Part shown: positions 10,991-23,805 of the stretch, piece by piece
Numbering within the stretch: position 1 is the first letter of the stretch
Layout: every line of letters begins with the position of its first letter
Origin: Sebastes aleutianus
Lineage: Eukaryota > Chordata > Actinopteri > Perciformes > Sebastidae
Direction of reading: 5' to 3'
Length of the DNA stretch: 64,000 nt
Assembly: GCA_916700875.1 (NCBI GenBank)
Contig: CAKAKS010000068.1
Location: 29,506,028 to 29,570,027, forward strand
Translations under genes and position numbers: made by a program
The notes under the pieces: generated by a model
Told to the model about the DNA's origin: nothing
Seen by the model: the letters and a program-made list of their open reading frames with translations, nothing else
Database searches by the model: none

Positions 10991-12917
10991 GATTGAATTT
11001 CCAAATAAAAAATGTTATCATTGACATTGCCTTCACACACAGAGGATATGGTCTGTACACAGTTCAGTCTGTCAGAACAGTCGGGCCTGTTCAGTAATCC
11101 ATGATACTGATAAACCAACTACCTATCATAATCAAATGAAGAAAAACATAAATTTGGCAAATAAATAGTGATTGGTTATTGTTTTTTTCCGTACTAATGT
11201 AAGTATAACAACAACAAATGCTATATAAACCTCCACATGAACTCGGCCTTACTACCCACAAATGAGTCCTGCTCACTAGTAGCTGGCATTGTTCCTGAAA
11301 CCACACCCTCTTTTCCCACAATGCACACCCAAAGTTAATCCACAAAATCTCTCAGCAAAGGATTCCCCCCCGAAAAATCAACACAGCTCCACAAGCTGCT
11401 GCTGTGTTTTCAATGCACCACACTCAATATAGTCGCATTTACTGTATTTCAGGCATTAGAATAATACACACTGTCAATCATGGCCACACGCACTTATCCT
11501 GAATCAATCTGCATCCTAAATGCTTCACTGGTTGTACAAACACATTCACTTTAAGGGCATGAGCCATCTGGTTGCACGACTGTATTTATTGCATGGTTAC
11601 TGTATTGTAGCTGTGGCAGTGTGTGGCGGTGTGTTTTTGTTGTGATGATTATATGTTTTGTTGCTGAGCGCACCGAAACAAATAAAAAAATCAACTGCGG
11701 TTGATTTGGCAATAAATGACAGAGTCTTGAATGCAATGTTGAACATTCACAGACGGCACAACACAGTCCATTAATTCAGCTCAGTGTTTAGTCAATAAAA
11801 GATCACCCAAGCTTACATGAACTAGCAGCCTTTACTCTCAGCCGTTATTAGAGGCTCTTTGATGCTGATGTATTTTGATTGGGAATTAGTTTTCCTCCCC
11901 CTTCGACGGTGTCGAGCAGCTAAACAAGACCCAGCTGTACAAGCCTGTGATTACATCTCATCTCCCCACTGTTTGCCCCAAATACCCCAACAGCAGACTT
12001 GTTGCTCCCTTCATCAGCAAATAAGAGCAGGACTGCACGCGGTCAAACCGAGGTGTCTCGGATCAAGCGTGCTTGTTTTCTGGACGTGCGTAGGTGTGTG
12101 TAGTAGTGCCAAACACCATATTTACAGATGAAAAGGTGTGCAGAGAGGGTGGTTCTGCCAAAGCAGACACAGTGAGAGAGATACAAGCTGATGTCAGAGC
12201 GGCTCACTGTATTTACACACAGGCCGTGACAGCGAAGAGAAAAAGAGAAAAACTCCGACTTTCACCCTGAGCGAGCCTACACATAGTTGGGTGGCTCATA
12301 TGAAAAGCACTCGCGTGGCGGGGCAGCACGCTGATTCAGCTGCAGGTTATTGTCCCTCAAAGACGCTTTTTTACAGTGAAAATATTATGATACATCTGCA
12401 CATATTTAGCTCTCGGCCATACACACACTCACACAGACTCAAGGCAGCACAGACATGGAAGTACACACACACCTCACATGTCTGGAAAGTCAAAGAGAGG
12501 AATGCTGTCAGACGTGCTAAAGCGTTGGTGGGCACTCAAAGCAATAAAAGCGCTATCTGCACGTCATCAGCAGCCCATCGGCCCCCGGGGGAGGCTTATT
12601 GATCAATGTGGCGGCTAATCCGAAACGGACTAACCCGTGGCGATTTCCTTCCTTCCTCAACTCAGCCTTTTCTCCTTGAAACCACACGTTTGCTATCCCA
12701 CTAAAAATACCACAAATGTTTCTCACTAAATGTCCAATACCACTTTCAGTGTCGCTGGCGGGTACGCATGGTGGAAATAAGAACAGATCTTTGAAGTGCA
12801 CTGGATACACACACATCCTTGAATTGTTAGAGGACAGTCTGTTGACTTATATTGTCTCTTTCACCCCTAGATTTGACATGCCAGCACTGACTTTAACCCA
12901 ATTTATTTTACCTTATT
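10991..12917. other. Intergenic, with a candidate conserved non-coding block at about 11.86-12.70 kb
   Basis: No gene. From about 11860 to 12700 the sequence is non-repetitive, of balanced composition and rich in candidate factor sites, such as TTATTGATCAATG near 12597 and a TAATCC just after. This look is typical of conserved non-coding elements, but conservation cannot be judged from one sequence. Confidence 0.3.
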
Positions 12918-13589
12918 TTAAAGGGACTCTCTGTAAGAATCAGAAACTGCTTGTTAACAGTGACACCTGTGGTCAGGGTCCTGTTGTTCGCGCTCCCGAC
13001 ACAAACAAGATCGAACGTGATTGACAGGCATCATGTTGATTAACGTTAGCAACATTAGTCAGCTAAAACCACAATATCACTATATATATCACATGCTTGG
13101 CAGTTATCGTAGCTTACCAAACGAAGGTCCCTCCATGAATCGAAGGCCCGGCCGATGTTGATCCTAGTGTTAACTTTTCCTTTCGTTTCCTACCGTGGTC
13201 AGAAGGCACAGGGGAGACACTGTAGTTTTGGTCTCCTGGGCCGGAGTCGATAACGTTACTCGATCTTGAGCCCCGTCACTCCACTCAGCAGCAGGGAAAA
13301 AAGACACGGGAAACCTCTGTTGGTCACATTCCTTTGTTTTTTTGTGCTTCCGTGGAGTTTGTGTTGGAGTCTGAGTTGTGGTGTTGGCTGGACGTTTGTT
13401 GGCGTTAACGAACTCATTTCTAACCGAACGTTAGCTACCGCTAAGGCACTTGCGAGCGTGCATGACGTCACATCCGTTGGATTTTCCCGGAAAAACGGGC
13501 CCGGGCTCTGCACATTAAAAGCAACCTGTTCACACATTGGCAATAAAAAATGATTTATATGTGTAAAAAGTTACATACAGTCCATTTAA
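12918..13589. mobile_element. TTAA-flanked MITE, complete
   Basis: Left end TTAAAGGGACTCTCTGTAAG; right end reverse-complemented TTAAATGGACTGTATGTAAC. Both are bounded by TTAA, the target site of piggyBac-type transposases. The interior is GC-rich around 13.2-13.5 kb and has two overlapping meaningless open frames, one per strand. No transposase. Confidence 0.65.
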
Positions 13590-16270
13590 CCGATTTTCAG
13601 CTGCAAGTCCTAAAAATAGCTCCTTGACTGGTGTGGTCTCGCCAAAAATGCACTATAATTGACCACTTTCTGGTTTCTGGGGATGCTTGGACCCCACGGA
13701 AGAATATAAAAGTCTTTGTATAAACCACAAACACACAGCCCTTTGGGAGCAGTGAGAGCTCAGTAAGAGAGTCTTTGCAACATCCAAGCAGCATCATAAT
13801 ATAATGACACACTTCATTGCATCCACTGGAACTGTATATGGCGCGAGACCTCAGGATAACCCCGCATGACCCTCCGGGCCTTTCGGACTGAGGCGCCATC
13901 AAAACAAGGCCTCACCAGTCGCCTCTCTCTGCTCTCTCTCTCTCTCTCCTCTTGTTATTTGTTCAGTATGTAGTACAAATTTCCCCGTGTTGCAGGCATA
14001 TAAGGATCAGTGCGGCGAACTGTGCCCAACCTCAGCTTACCTTATGGAGCTCGTTACGATGCCACAGAGTTCAGGTCTGACAGATCCAATAACCCCTCCA
14101 CCGTCGTTCAGGGGAGAAATTGCTCCGAGCGATCCGCGCCGAAAAACGCCCCGCACCTCACCCCGCGTTTAAAGTTATGATCCTTATCGTAATTAATTCA
14201 ATAAAGCGGTAATGTGCTGCAAACCCGGCACCCCCCTGCCTGGTCCAGTGTGCGGGGGGATATAGGCTTTCAGGTCCGGACTCTCTCACTGACTTCAGTG
14301 TCGAAGGTAATAGGGAGCAGACAGGAGTTAGACAGTGATATGTCTGCACCGGTGCGAGTAAAGAGGCTTAATCGAATTTGTTTTAGACTTTAAAAAGATA
14401 CTTTCAGGGGTTTGTGTTAATAACCTAATAATAATAAGAAATGGAAAGCCGATCCAAGGTCAACAGAGGAAGGAGGCCATTTTTAATTTGAAAAACTGGA
14501 GCGGGCTCCAAATAATTGGCTACCATCCTGTGGATGCACACACTGGCTTCCCGGGTTGCCACAACATCACAGGGCTGATGGGACGTGAAGTTAATTACTG
14601 CAACAACTGTTAAGGAGAACCACAGACCCACATTAATAGAAATACATAAACAGAACGTAGAGCTAGTCTGGAAGCTTAAATGAAACAACATGTGAAGGTT
14701 GCACTGTGAAAGGAATACAAAAACTGAAAAAAGTATTTTAGCTGTATGGAATATTAGAGTATTAATAACAGTTTTCTACGTAGTTTTTGGTGTCAAACTT
14801 TAATCTAAACTGCTGTTAAAAGTGACCATCTCATTCAGTTCCTGTGCCGAGACACATTACCTGGAATAATATCAATATTATCAGTGAAAACAGAGAGCAT
14901 GTCATCACAACATTTTAGGGGTAATTGGGAACGTGACCTGGCTTTAGATGAAAAATAATAGCCGGTCCTGTGTATTGTTTTACTCAAGCCTTAATTATTT
15001 CAACAGACTTCTGGAGATTGAAACACTGATTAGATGAGAGTCGTTACACACTGCAAGTAAGCCGTAGTGTGAGTGTGTGTTGGTTGGTTGAGTTGGTTAT
15101 ATGTTAAAAGCATTTAGCCCTTAACTGCTTTTATTATATACACTATAATATATCAGTAGATTAAAAGTGCCCCTGGAGGTTTTGACCACTGGTGGCGCTA
15201 TGGAGCAATGTTTTCATGAGTGGGTCCTGATTGTGAAAAACTTTCCTGCCATTGGTTTCATGATATTCTGCTGATCAACAGTTGGTGGTGGTAATATGCC
15301 AGGAAACATACCAAAGAAAAACGGCAGCACCAGTCGTTTAAGGAAGTGCCCCAAAATGACATTCAAGTAACAAAGCCCTCTAACTTCCCAACCCGATATC
15401 ACGCCAAGGCGTGTAATAGAACCGCCTGTACACCAGAAGATAGCGTGTCAGTGTGACGTTTGCCTCGCAGAGACGTGAATATTACTAGCATGTATGAAGG
15501 TGCAGTAGCCTGCAAGCAGGGGGCAACAAAACCACTCACTAAAATACGTACGAAAACAATGTGATATCAGTATGGACAAACACCGGTCTCGAAAACCGGT
15601 TTCCTGGTTAAAAGTCCTGTGTTGAGGAGCTAAATTTAGACCTTGGTTCCAGTATTTGTTTATACTGGGCAGCTTCAAGGTGTAAATAAATCAGTGAGAA
15701 TATAGGGAAGGGCAGTTATGCAAAAGAGCAAACAGGCTCGTGCTTTACTCATGACAAATGAAAAGGACAAAAAAGATGAGGAGCTGCTGGACCACCTCAG
15801 AAAACAGGAAAGCTGGAACACTTAGCCGTGCTAAGCAGAGGGATCCAACGCCTTGAGGCAATGAGTGCTTAGTCGTATCTCTGGTTTCATTTTCAGAGGA
15901 ATAAATGGTGCAAGTACTGGCACAGAGAAAAAAACTTGGCGCTGACACATTTACATAAAATTGTAATATTATGAAATCTTCCCTCATATGCTACGTTATT
16001 AATTTCCGTAATCCACGCTGGCGCTAAAAGAAGATGCTTGTGAGGTGATTGCAGACTGAGGTCAATCGATCAAATATTCATCAGATGTTCAATAATTTGA
16101 GAAATGATTTGATAATAATAATATGGGGAGGTATGGAGAGGGGTTTTAGTGGGTGGCAGTGGAGGGGGGGGGGGGGAGTCGACAGCTCCTCAGTCAGCTC
16201 AGGATATTTGACCAACGTTTGCACCCACCCGCCACTCCACACTCCCCCCTTCTCTTCCCCTTCTCCTCTC
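13590..16270. other. Unassigned intergenic DNA
   Basis: No gene. It holds a CT run near 13934-13948, a short inverted pair TAAGGATCA/TGATCCTTA at about 14001 and 14178, and sequence at 15170-15680 (ACCACTGGTGGCGCTATGG; AACCGGTTTCCTGGTTAAAA) that resembles teleost interspersed repeats without a safe family name. A poly-G run lies at about 16164-16176. Confidence 0.35.
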
Positions 16271-17610
16271 CGAGTCCCCCCTCAGATTGATTAAATTGGA
16301 TCAAGATGACACCAATAATTGGCTCAAGCTGGGGCCGGTGCGCAGACCCAACGATCCATATCTAACTCCTTTTGTTGCGATGGTGTCCCTTTTCCCGCGC
16401 CGCGCTCCATTTGGAACGGTTTACCTTGGCTCCGTCACAAGCGTTTTTTTAGCCCAATCCCCCGCTGAACACAACAGTCCGCTGACATCATGAGAGCGAC
16501 GGAAAGGTTACATTTTTCGCAGATGTCTGGGAAATTATCGACGCGTTGGCTTTTTATGGTCACCCGATTCATCCCTTTTGTTCAATATGCCCCGGGGACG
16601 GAGAGAGAGAGAGCGGATGAGGTGTTTTGGTGTGAAATGTTCCCTTTTGATATTAATATCCATGACCTGAGGGGGGAAAAATTGATTGAGAACTCAAGGA
16701 GATGATTTATTTTGAGTGTCTGAGTGTTCAGGAACAGTGATAGGAATCTGTGCTTGATCAATGTATAGATACAAAAGGAAATTGGACGCCTTACAGAGAG
16801 AGTATAATTTTGGCAAAAGAAAAAAAGTACATTTTATCTGCATGCTTTTGAAATCCAGAGAATTTCACCTCTGGTGCAGAAAGTGAACGTTGCTGCTCAT
16901 CAGCACTCTGCTTCATTCTTTCCGCCAGGCTGATTTATTTTTTATGGAGATGGCAAAGCAAAATGTTTGAAGCTCTAATGAATTTAAAGTAAATTGTTAC
17001 AAAGTGCAGCAACATGAGCACAGAAAAGCTTAATCAGAAACAATATACACCTCACAGCTCCAGCAAGCGACCTGCCGTTGGCTGCTAAATAGGTCTGACA
17101 TGTTTGTTATGCTTAGAAATTCCTGACTACTGGAATCTACTTTCACCCTTCAGGTTGCTGATTTTCCTGGCCACTGCATCGCCTCGGCCGCGCTCCTTTT
17201 ACACCCCGAAAAGGCACATAAACATCTCAAGAACTTGTTTGATATTTGGAGCCGCAGATAGAGATAGAAATGAGGCGTTACATGGCATGTAGGCCACTGG
17301 GAACAGTTAAATCAGGTAAATGGTGCAGGTTATCAGCGCACATCAGTCCATGCATTCAATTAGGAGCTTTATCTAATGCTCTAGCTCGCCCTTATAGGCC
17401 GACGTGATCCCGCGGCACTGGAGCTGCGGACAAAAACCCGACCTGTCACATCTGATTGAAGCAAAGCCTTGTGGATCCCATCGCTTCGTCACCAAGGTTA
17501 CTAATCAGATTTCCATCCAGTATAGCCGCATGCAGGATTTCCTGATCAAACGCTGCGACTTGGCCCCACCGGCCGGCCGGCCCGGGCCCATTATCTAACA
17601 TGTTTTCTAT
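16271..17610. promoter_or_regulatory. Candidate conserved non-coding elements
   Basis: Two non-repetitive blocks (about 16271-16720 and 17080-17610) sit in otherwise repeat-rich DNA. They combine GC-rich and AT-rich motifs: TGATTAAATTGG, CCAATAATTGG, GATATTAATATCC, CAATTAGG and GCTAAATAGG. Coding is unlikely because no long frame or splice pattern is visible. An enhancer role is inferred only from appearance and from the large gene-free interval. Confidence 0.3.
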
Positions 17611-18183
17611 GTGCCGGGGTCAAGCAGAGTGTAAAGCTCAGGGAGAAACACTATACCTGTCCTTTGGAGCAGGCTGGAGGTAGAGCCACCGACAGGTTAA
17701 GAAGGAAAGGAATTGATCTCAAGAGGGTCAAAGTCAGGACTCGACTCACATCGGGGGACAAATCCAAATAACACTGGAAAATATTAAGAGCTCTATCCAT
17801 CTGGGTGTTTCTGAAACACTAGAAGATTGTTATTACGTGCTTCTAATTTGATTTACCTTCATCGTTTTATTCATCTTATCAATTATGTGTATGTGTGTCT
17901 TGGTGATATATATAATTAGCGTAAATATCATCTGTGTTATATTTTTGTCTCAGACACACTTTTTTGTAAATACCACTTACTAAAAGATCATTGTAGAGGT
18001 GGTAGCCCGAGTTTAAACCAATCAAAGCAGGCTGCAGTAATGCTCTGAGTCACTGTGGAGCCAATCACATGGTTCCCTGTTTATTGACACAGAGCTGACC
18101 CTTGAACCCGGCCTGTGCCTGCCAAGAGGTACGGTATTAGTCATGGTAACTCGTTGTGTGTGTGAGCGAGTGAGTATAAGGTA

Positions 18184-18187
<4 letters not shown>

Positions 18188-18223
<36 letters not shown>
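18188..18223. repeat. (GT)n microsatellite
   Basis: About 36 bp of GT. The preceding 17611-18187 region holds nothing recognisable. Confidence 0.95.
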
Positions 18224-18226
<3 letters not shown>

Positions 18227-18396
18227 GAGATATTTGGCCGCGGCTGAGCCTCCTTCAACAGCAGCCAAAGCCAATACCTGTCTAATTCTGAGGATCATGG
18301 GAATCAGTGGAGGTGTAAACACACAGAAACAAAATTATCAAAAGACAAACTATGAAAAAGATGTGAGAGGGAGAGGGCCAATTATCCGCAGCATGC

Positions 18397-18600
18397 AGGA
18401 ATAGTTATGTGCTTTCTTGCCTAGAGTAAGATGAGAAGATCAACACTACTCTCAGTACGCTAAATATGGAGCTACCACCAACAGCCAGTTAGCTTAGCTT
18501 AGCATAACGACTGGAAACAGGGGGGGAAAACTAGCCTGGTTTTATCTAAAAGGTAACGAAATCTGACTACCTCTAAAGCTCACTAATTAAAGGGTAACTA
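18397..18600 (+). mobile_element. AGCTTAGC-type MITE copy
   Basis: Contains GATGAGAAGATCAACACTAC, GTACGCTAAATATGGAGCTA, TTAGCTTAGCTTAGCATAAC and GACTGGAAACAGGGGG in the same order as the copies at 3.26 kb and 52.3 kb. Degraded at both ends. Confidence 0.65.
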
Positions 18601-19080
18601 CACCCTCAAATTCTGCAAGAGCCATCCCTCCCAGCATGACTAAAAAATGCACTAGAGTTGTGAAGCAGTAGCGACGGTAGGAAGCGTGGCCTCGTGGTTA
18701 CGCAGTGTGTCAGGGACAGGCGGCAGCCTCCAGTGCTGAAAAATGAAGCCAACGCAGAAGTGCCAAAAACTACTACAGGCCACTTGAGGCTGACTCCTAA
18801 AGGGAGTTCATCCCCATAAACCCCCATGTTAAAATGACAGACTTAACAGCAGAAATAAACATGGTTACAGCCTGGTACAAACAACGGTTTTGGTCTCAAT
18901 AGCTAACTTCCCTGTTCATGACAACTGTACGGGGGGTGAATTTTTACACAACTATGGAGAATAATGTTAAAGCACATATTGAAGAGCTGACGGGATTGCA
19001 TTTCACTGGAGTTGTAACGTTACCTTGTACGATTTCATGTATCAAATAAATTGATTGGTTGAGTCTGTGCTCCAGTTTTT
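18601..19080 (+). repeat. Teleost interspersed repeat
   Basis: Carries AAACCCCCATGTTAAAATGA, CAGCAGAAATAAACATGGTT, ACAGCCTGGTACAAACAACG and GGTTTTGGTCTCAATAGCTA, strings that recur widely in fish genomes. Class not determined. Nothing coding is visible in 19081-20100. A 157-codon minus-strand frame at 19099-19572 has no family resemblance. Confidence 0.5.
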
Positions 19081-20100
19081 TCGAATGTTAGTATAATTTT
19101 ATTTATATGTTAGCATGTCACAGAGACTACGTCTATATTTCATACAGTCTATGATCTGTACGCTAAATATGAAGCTACCGCCAGCAGCCAGAACTATTTC
19201 TTTAAGTAGGTGTGTTTGTATCAGAAGACAGGATGTTTCAGTGTATGTGAGTTGGAGAGTGAACATAGGAGGTACATGCCTACTGATCCGTTTTCCACCA
19301 AAACAGCTGGATAGCAGAGGTGAAGAGGTAAAGGTAGAGGTGAGGTACGGCTCCATGTCTACCAGATGTTGTAGTTCTAGGTGCAAACTGCAGGGTGGCA
19401 ACGAGCCCGAGAAAAGGCCGCCAACTTTACCAATGACAGATGTGACGGTGCCTAAAACACTTCCGTTGTTTTGAAAGCTCGCTCCACATGGACTCACTAG
19501 TTTGTGTAGTGGCCCGGCGCTGCTGGGCTGCCCGGGTGTTGAGGGTGATGACATTATACTAGCATCCGCCAAAGAAAAAAAGAGCGGCGTGGAGAGAGCA
19601 AGACAGAGGAAATGGTGCTAAAGTGACCAAGATACCTCAGAGACTCTGGAGAGCAGGATGATGGAAAAAGTGTGAGAGAAGGGGACAAAGTGTTGAGACA
19701 GGATAGAAGACAGCGAGTGTTGAGTGGTGAGGGTTAGGCTGATTCTATTTCACTTAATGTAACCGTGGAGGGCTGGGAGCCCCAGTGCTGCGCGCTCTGG
19801 GCGCTTTAATGTAAATAGCCGCCGCTGCCCCAACTCTCAGGCACATGTGAACGCGCCATAGCCGTGTTATATGACTCTGTCTAACCAAACAGCACTCACA
19901 GACACAAAAATTCCTGCTCGGGCTCTTTTCCCATCACTCGAGTGAGACAGAGGGGGGGACGGCGAGGGGAGACGGACAGAAAGAGAGAGAGAGAGAGATC
20001 AGGGGCGGCGAGAGAGGAAACATTTCTTTGGCATGAGGCAAAATACAATTACCAGAGAGACATACTTCTCTAAGACAGAAAAAAAAGCAATTTATGGACG

Positions 20101-20950
20101 GAGAAAAGGAAGCGGAGATCTCCTGGAGTGAAAAGTTCATGATCTCTTCAGAAATGTCCTCTGCGTGGAGTTCAGTGGTCTCTCGGGGGCCTGAAGTGCC
20201 ATGACCTGATTGGCTGTCAGCCTGAGATTGAGGCGCCTGATTGGCTGTGGCGCATTCCACATTCTAACCCAACTTACATTCCCATTCATGTCGCCCTATC
20301 AAATTATACACGGCTGCTTAAGACAGATGAAATGTGCTAAATTTGTCCTCTTGCTACAAAAAAAGTGCCTCGGTGAAACATTTTTTTGGCAGCACCTGCT
20401 CAATATAAGTCATTTTCATAACCTTTTCTCATTCCCTTCCTGACCTTATTATGTCACAGATAACATCCCGTTATATTGGCGGCAGAGATAAGTTCAAGTT
20501 CACGGTTCGGGTCTATTTCCACGTGCACTGGTTCAGCTCTTACTACCGTCAGTCATCGGCCTCGTCACATGTGTCAAACCGTGACGTTGGCCTCTGGCAG
20601 CCACATGGGTTAAAACAATACACCACATCCTTCCATTGTGCCCGCCGTGCCCGCCTCGGCAACCATCGGCCCCTGGAGATGTGGGCATAATGTGTGGGTG
20701 CCCATCCTGTCCCCAGGCGCGATGCGTGTGCGTGGTCACGCGTGTCTGTGCCGGCGTTGCAGCGGTGAAGGGAAGCGGACGTTCACACATGCATGCATAA
20801 GCGGGAATCCATTAAGCCCCATGTAAAACAAACTCAACATGTGCTGCTTCCTTTTCCTATAACGGAGAGCTTTTATCCACGCTGACCCAGAGGCGAGCAG
20901 CTCCAGGGCCCGGGCCTGCGCTCACAGTTGAAAGACAAGGGCCGACCCTC
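20101..20950. promoter_or_regulatory. Candidate conserved non-coding block with paired CCAAT boxes
   Basis: Two identical 13-mers CCTGATTGGCTGT lie at 20205-20217 and 20236-20248, each an inverted CCAAT box, 31 bp apart (about three helical turns). The rest of the block is non-repetitive and moderately GC-rich. No exon pattern is seen. A regulatory role is inference. Confidence 0.3.
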
Positions 20951-21229
20951 AGGTTACTTCATGTAGGTAAGAGGTCAAAGACGATGCCATTGCAAATTAT
21001 AACTGTTGTTGTACATTATGCTTGATGTAGCAGACAGACGGCCGACGCATTAGTCATCACATTTAACTGTCAAGCAGCATATTATCTGCTAATCATGGCT
21101 GGTAATGGAGACAAGAAGTTCATCTCTATTGTAAGTACTGTAATAATATTAGAGTTACTACATTTTTGTCATCAACTAGTAAAAAAAAAGATAGAAAAGT
21201 TGAATCATTCAGTTTTAAAACCCACCAAA

Positions 21230-21800
21230 AAATGTATACCTCCCCAATCACACCGTGGCCATCATTATCATTTTAAATTTTTAAATGTTATTGTTTTTAG
21301 ATCACATTTATTATTCATTTATCATTATTTATTTATTTATTATTACTATTTATTTACTTACTTATTTTTTTTATTTATACTGATACAGTGTGGGCATCTG
21401 TGGAGTTAGTATTGATACAAAATTGTTTTTCAAAAGTATACTTTATCTTCCTGTAATCGTTCTCACTACTTAATATTTAGTATTACTTTTTATTGAAAGA
21501 ATGGTACAATACGGGTTTAGTAACGCCTTAAATTACCCTCCATTTTTCTTTTTCTTTTTCCCCTGACCCACCCTCCCAAACACACCTTGGCCATCATTAT
21601 TATTTAACATTTTTTAATTTGATCGTTTTTAGATTATATTTATTATTCATTTATTATTATTATTATTATTTTTATTATTTATTTATACTGAAACAGTATA
21701 GGCATATATGGAGTAAGTATTGATACAAAATTTGTTTCAAATTATACTTTATCTTCCTATAGTTTTTCTCACTTAATGCTTAGTATTAGCAAAAATACAT
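21230..21800. repeat. Tandem duplication, AT-rich
   Basis: Copy A (about 21235-21490) and copy B (about 21570-21795) share GGCCATCATTAT, TTTTTAGAT.A.ATTTATTATTC, TTTATACTGA.ACAGT and the run GTATTGATACAAAATTTG (one base different). A third remnant may lie at 21885-21960. Internal (TTTA)n and (TTA)n tracts differ in length. Sequence 21801-23370 shows no further recognisable feature. Confidence 0.6.
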
Positions 21801-23492
21801 TTTATCCTCCGAACTTTATTAAAAACATGAATGCATCATTGAAATCAGATGAATTGAAGATGAATCACTGTTTTATACCCCTCCTCCCTCTATTTCTGCC
21901 AGGTATTTTGTAATATGAACTGATAGTGTCAGCAGTTGTATGGAGTTAGTTAAAGTCAACTTGATCCTGGTGTGATTATACTCACTAAGGATAACAAGAA
22001 CATTATGAATATTTTTGCTATGCTAATGTCTGCCGCTATGATCACAACAGCTCTTGGTTGAACATGTTTCTTGCTGGCGTCCTCTCTCTGCAGCGGCAGC
22101 CAGGTTAGCGAGGCGCCACAAATCCTGTCCTCTCTTGTTTATCAAACTCCAGCATCAGTAGTAAGCCTGCTGCTCGTGTAAAATCCCAACTGATCCGTCA
22201 GTACCAAACCCTGAGACTTATGTAAAAAGACCTGGCAGAGCACCAACGGGAACAGTTGGGAAGACGAGGATGGATGGAGGCCAACCAAAGAGGTAAATTA
22301 ACAAATGAGCTCATGTGCTAAAGGAAAATGATGAGAATGAAAGGAGCAACATGTTGGAGGAAGAGAGTGTGAATGAGGAAGTAATGTCTTCCACGGGTCA
22401 GTCGTAATGTCAAGGGTTGACCGGCTAACGCTGAATACTCGGCTTGTCATAACTTCGTGTGAACAATGGGGCATTCGGGGCTTTGGTTGCAATCAGAGAT
22501 AACAGAAACCTTTCATATTACATCATGACAAGAGGATGAAGAGGTTCAGTCAAACACCCTCCTTCAGGTTATAAGCAACGGAAACAAGCGGAACCCAATA
22601 GAAACAAAATTATCTCTACCGCACACTTCCACCAACAGATTTTGGAAAATTGGGAAAACACTGTTTAACTCAAACCCACTTATACTAACATCCACATCAC
22701 AACAAAGAAGCTCTGCGCAAAACTCGACTGAATATTATTCATAACAGCCCCTAACTGGAGACTGCGCCTCAGCGGTGCGCTGTAGCCGCGCACAAATTTC
22801 CAAAACAGATATGGATCTTATCTATTCCACATTTTGGATTTGGAAAATGCCCCCCAAATTTTTTGTCAGTTTCTATAAACGCCTCAAAAAAATATTCAAT
22901 TAATCTCACGTGGTATGCATGTTACAGTATGTTAACAAGGCATTTAACGTATTGTTCTTTCTACACTACACACACACACATACACAGTGTGGTACTAGTG
23001 CTGTCTCGCTGGTAATGTGAGACCGGAGGGGACTTTTCAGAGGAAAGCAGCTCAAAGCTAAGTGAGAGCAGCTGATGTTGCATCATACTTCAAACATTCT
23101 TCAAATTAACAATATGTCAAAGGCTATGGAGCGCTCTCCGGCACACACACACAGACACACTTAGATCTGCTTTATGATAAGGAATAACCCCAGCACCTCT
23201 ACAGATAAGTCCCCTCTGTGTGTCAGGCTGATATGAAGAGGGGTGCTCTCCCACAACCTTTCAAAAAGCACCATGGGACATAAAAGCAATGGGTACTAAA
23301 GGAAAAAAAAGCGTTTTTTCAATATCATTCCTAATCTACCGACTCTATTATCATAAGGTTATGTTCTGAGGTGGCGGGGGGGAGATTCTCACTAGTGGCG
23401 GACGTTGCAGATGTTTCAGAGGCCAGCTGTTGGAATGTTTTCCCACCACATGAAGAGGCGAGGGCAGCAGCTCTATTGGCTGCCCCCAAAAT

Positions 23493-23519
23493 GGGTCACG
23501 TGACCCGGGTCATGTGACC
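23493..23519. promoter_or_regulatory. Tandem E-box palindromes (CACGTG and CATGTG)
   Basis: A perfect 14-bp palindrome GGGTCACGTGACCC (23493-23506) is followed with no spacer by GGGTCATGTGACC (23507-23519), a one-base variant. GTCACGTGAC is the CLEAR/USF/MITF-type E-box core. It sits in a CpG-rich block (about 23440-23680), with an inverted CCAAT (CTATTGGC) 20 bp upstream. No gene start is visible close by. Confidence 0.5.
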
Positions 23520-23742
23520 GAGGAGAAGCTGACCGGTGGGTTTGGCAGCTGACCGTTGCCGCCGCGGTCATCTCAACCGGGCCGACCCACGCGGGCCCGG
23601 GCCACTGATCTGAGGCCAGAGGGAGAGAGGAGGCGACTGTCAGCCACTTCAAACGCCCGGAGCCTCCCACTCACGAGGGGATGCACAGTCTGCAGTGCCG
23701 GAGATAGAGTATGGACAGACTGAGGTCACTCACACAGATGGA

Positions 23743-23764
23743 CACACACACACACACACACACG
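23743..23764. repeat. Short (CA)n microsatellite
   Basis: About 22 bp of CA, continued with interruptions to about 23785. Confidence 0.9.
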
Positions 23765-23805
23765 CATGCTTCAGTGCACACACACTGTGCCGTGGTTCAA
23801 CTTAT

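Noticed and set aside
13256..13553. Overlapping 95-codon frames on both strands
   Set aside because: Inside the TTAA-bounded MITE at 12918-13589; GC-rich chance frames.
19099..19572. 157-codon minus-strand open frame
   Set aside because: No recognisable family or splice context; lies in repeat-adjacent non-coding DNA.
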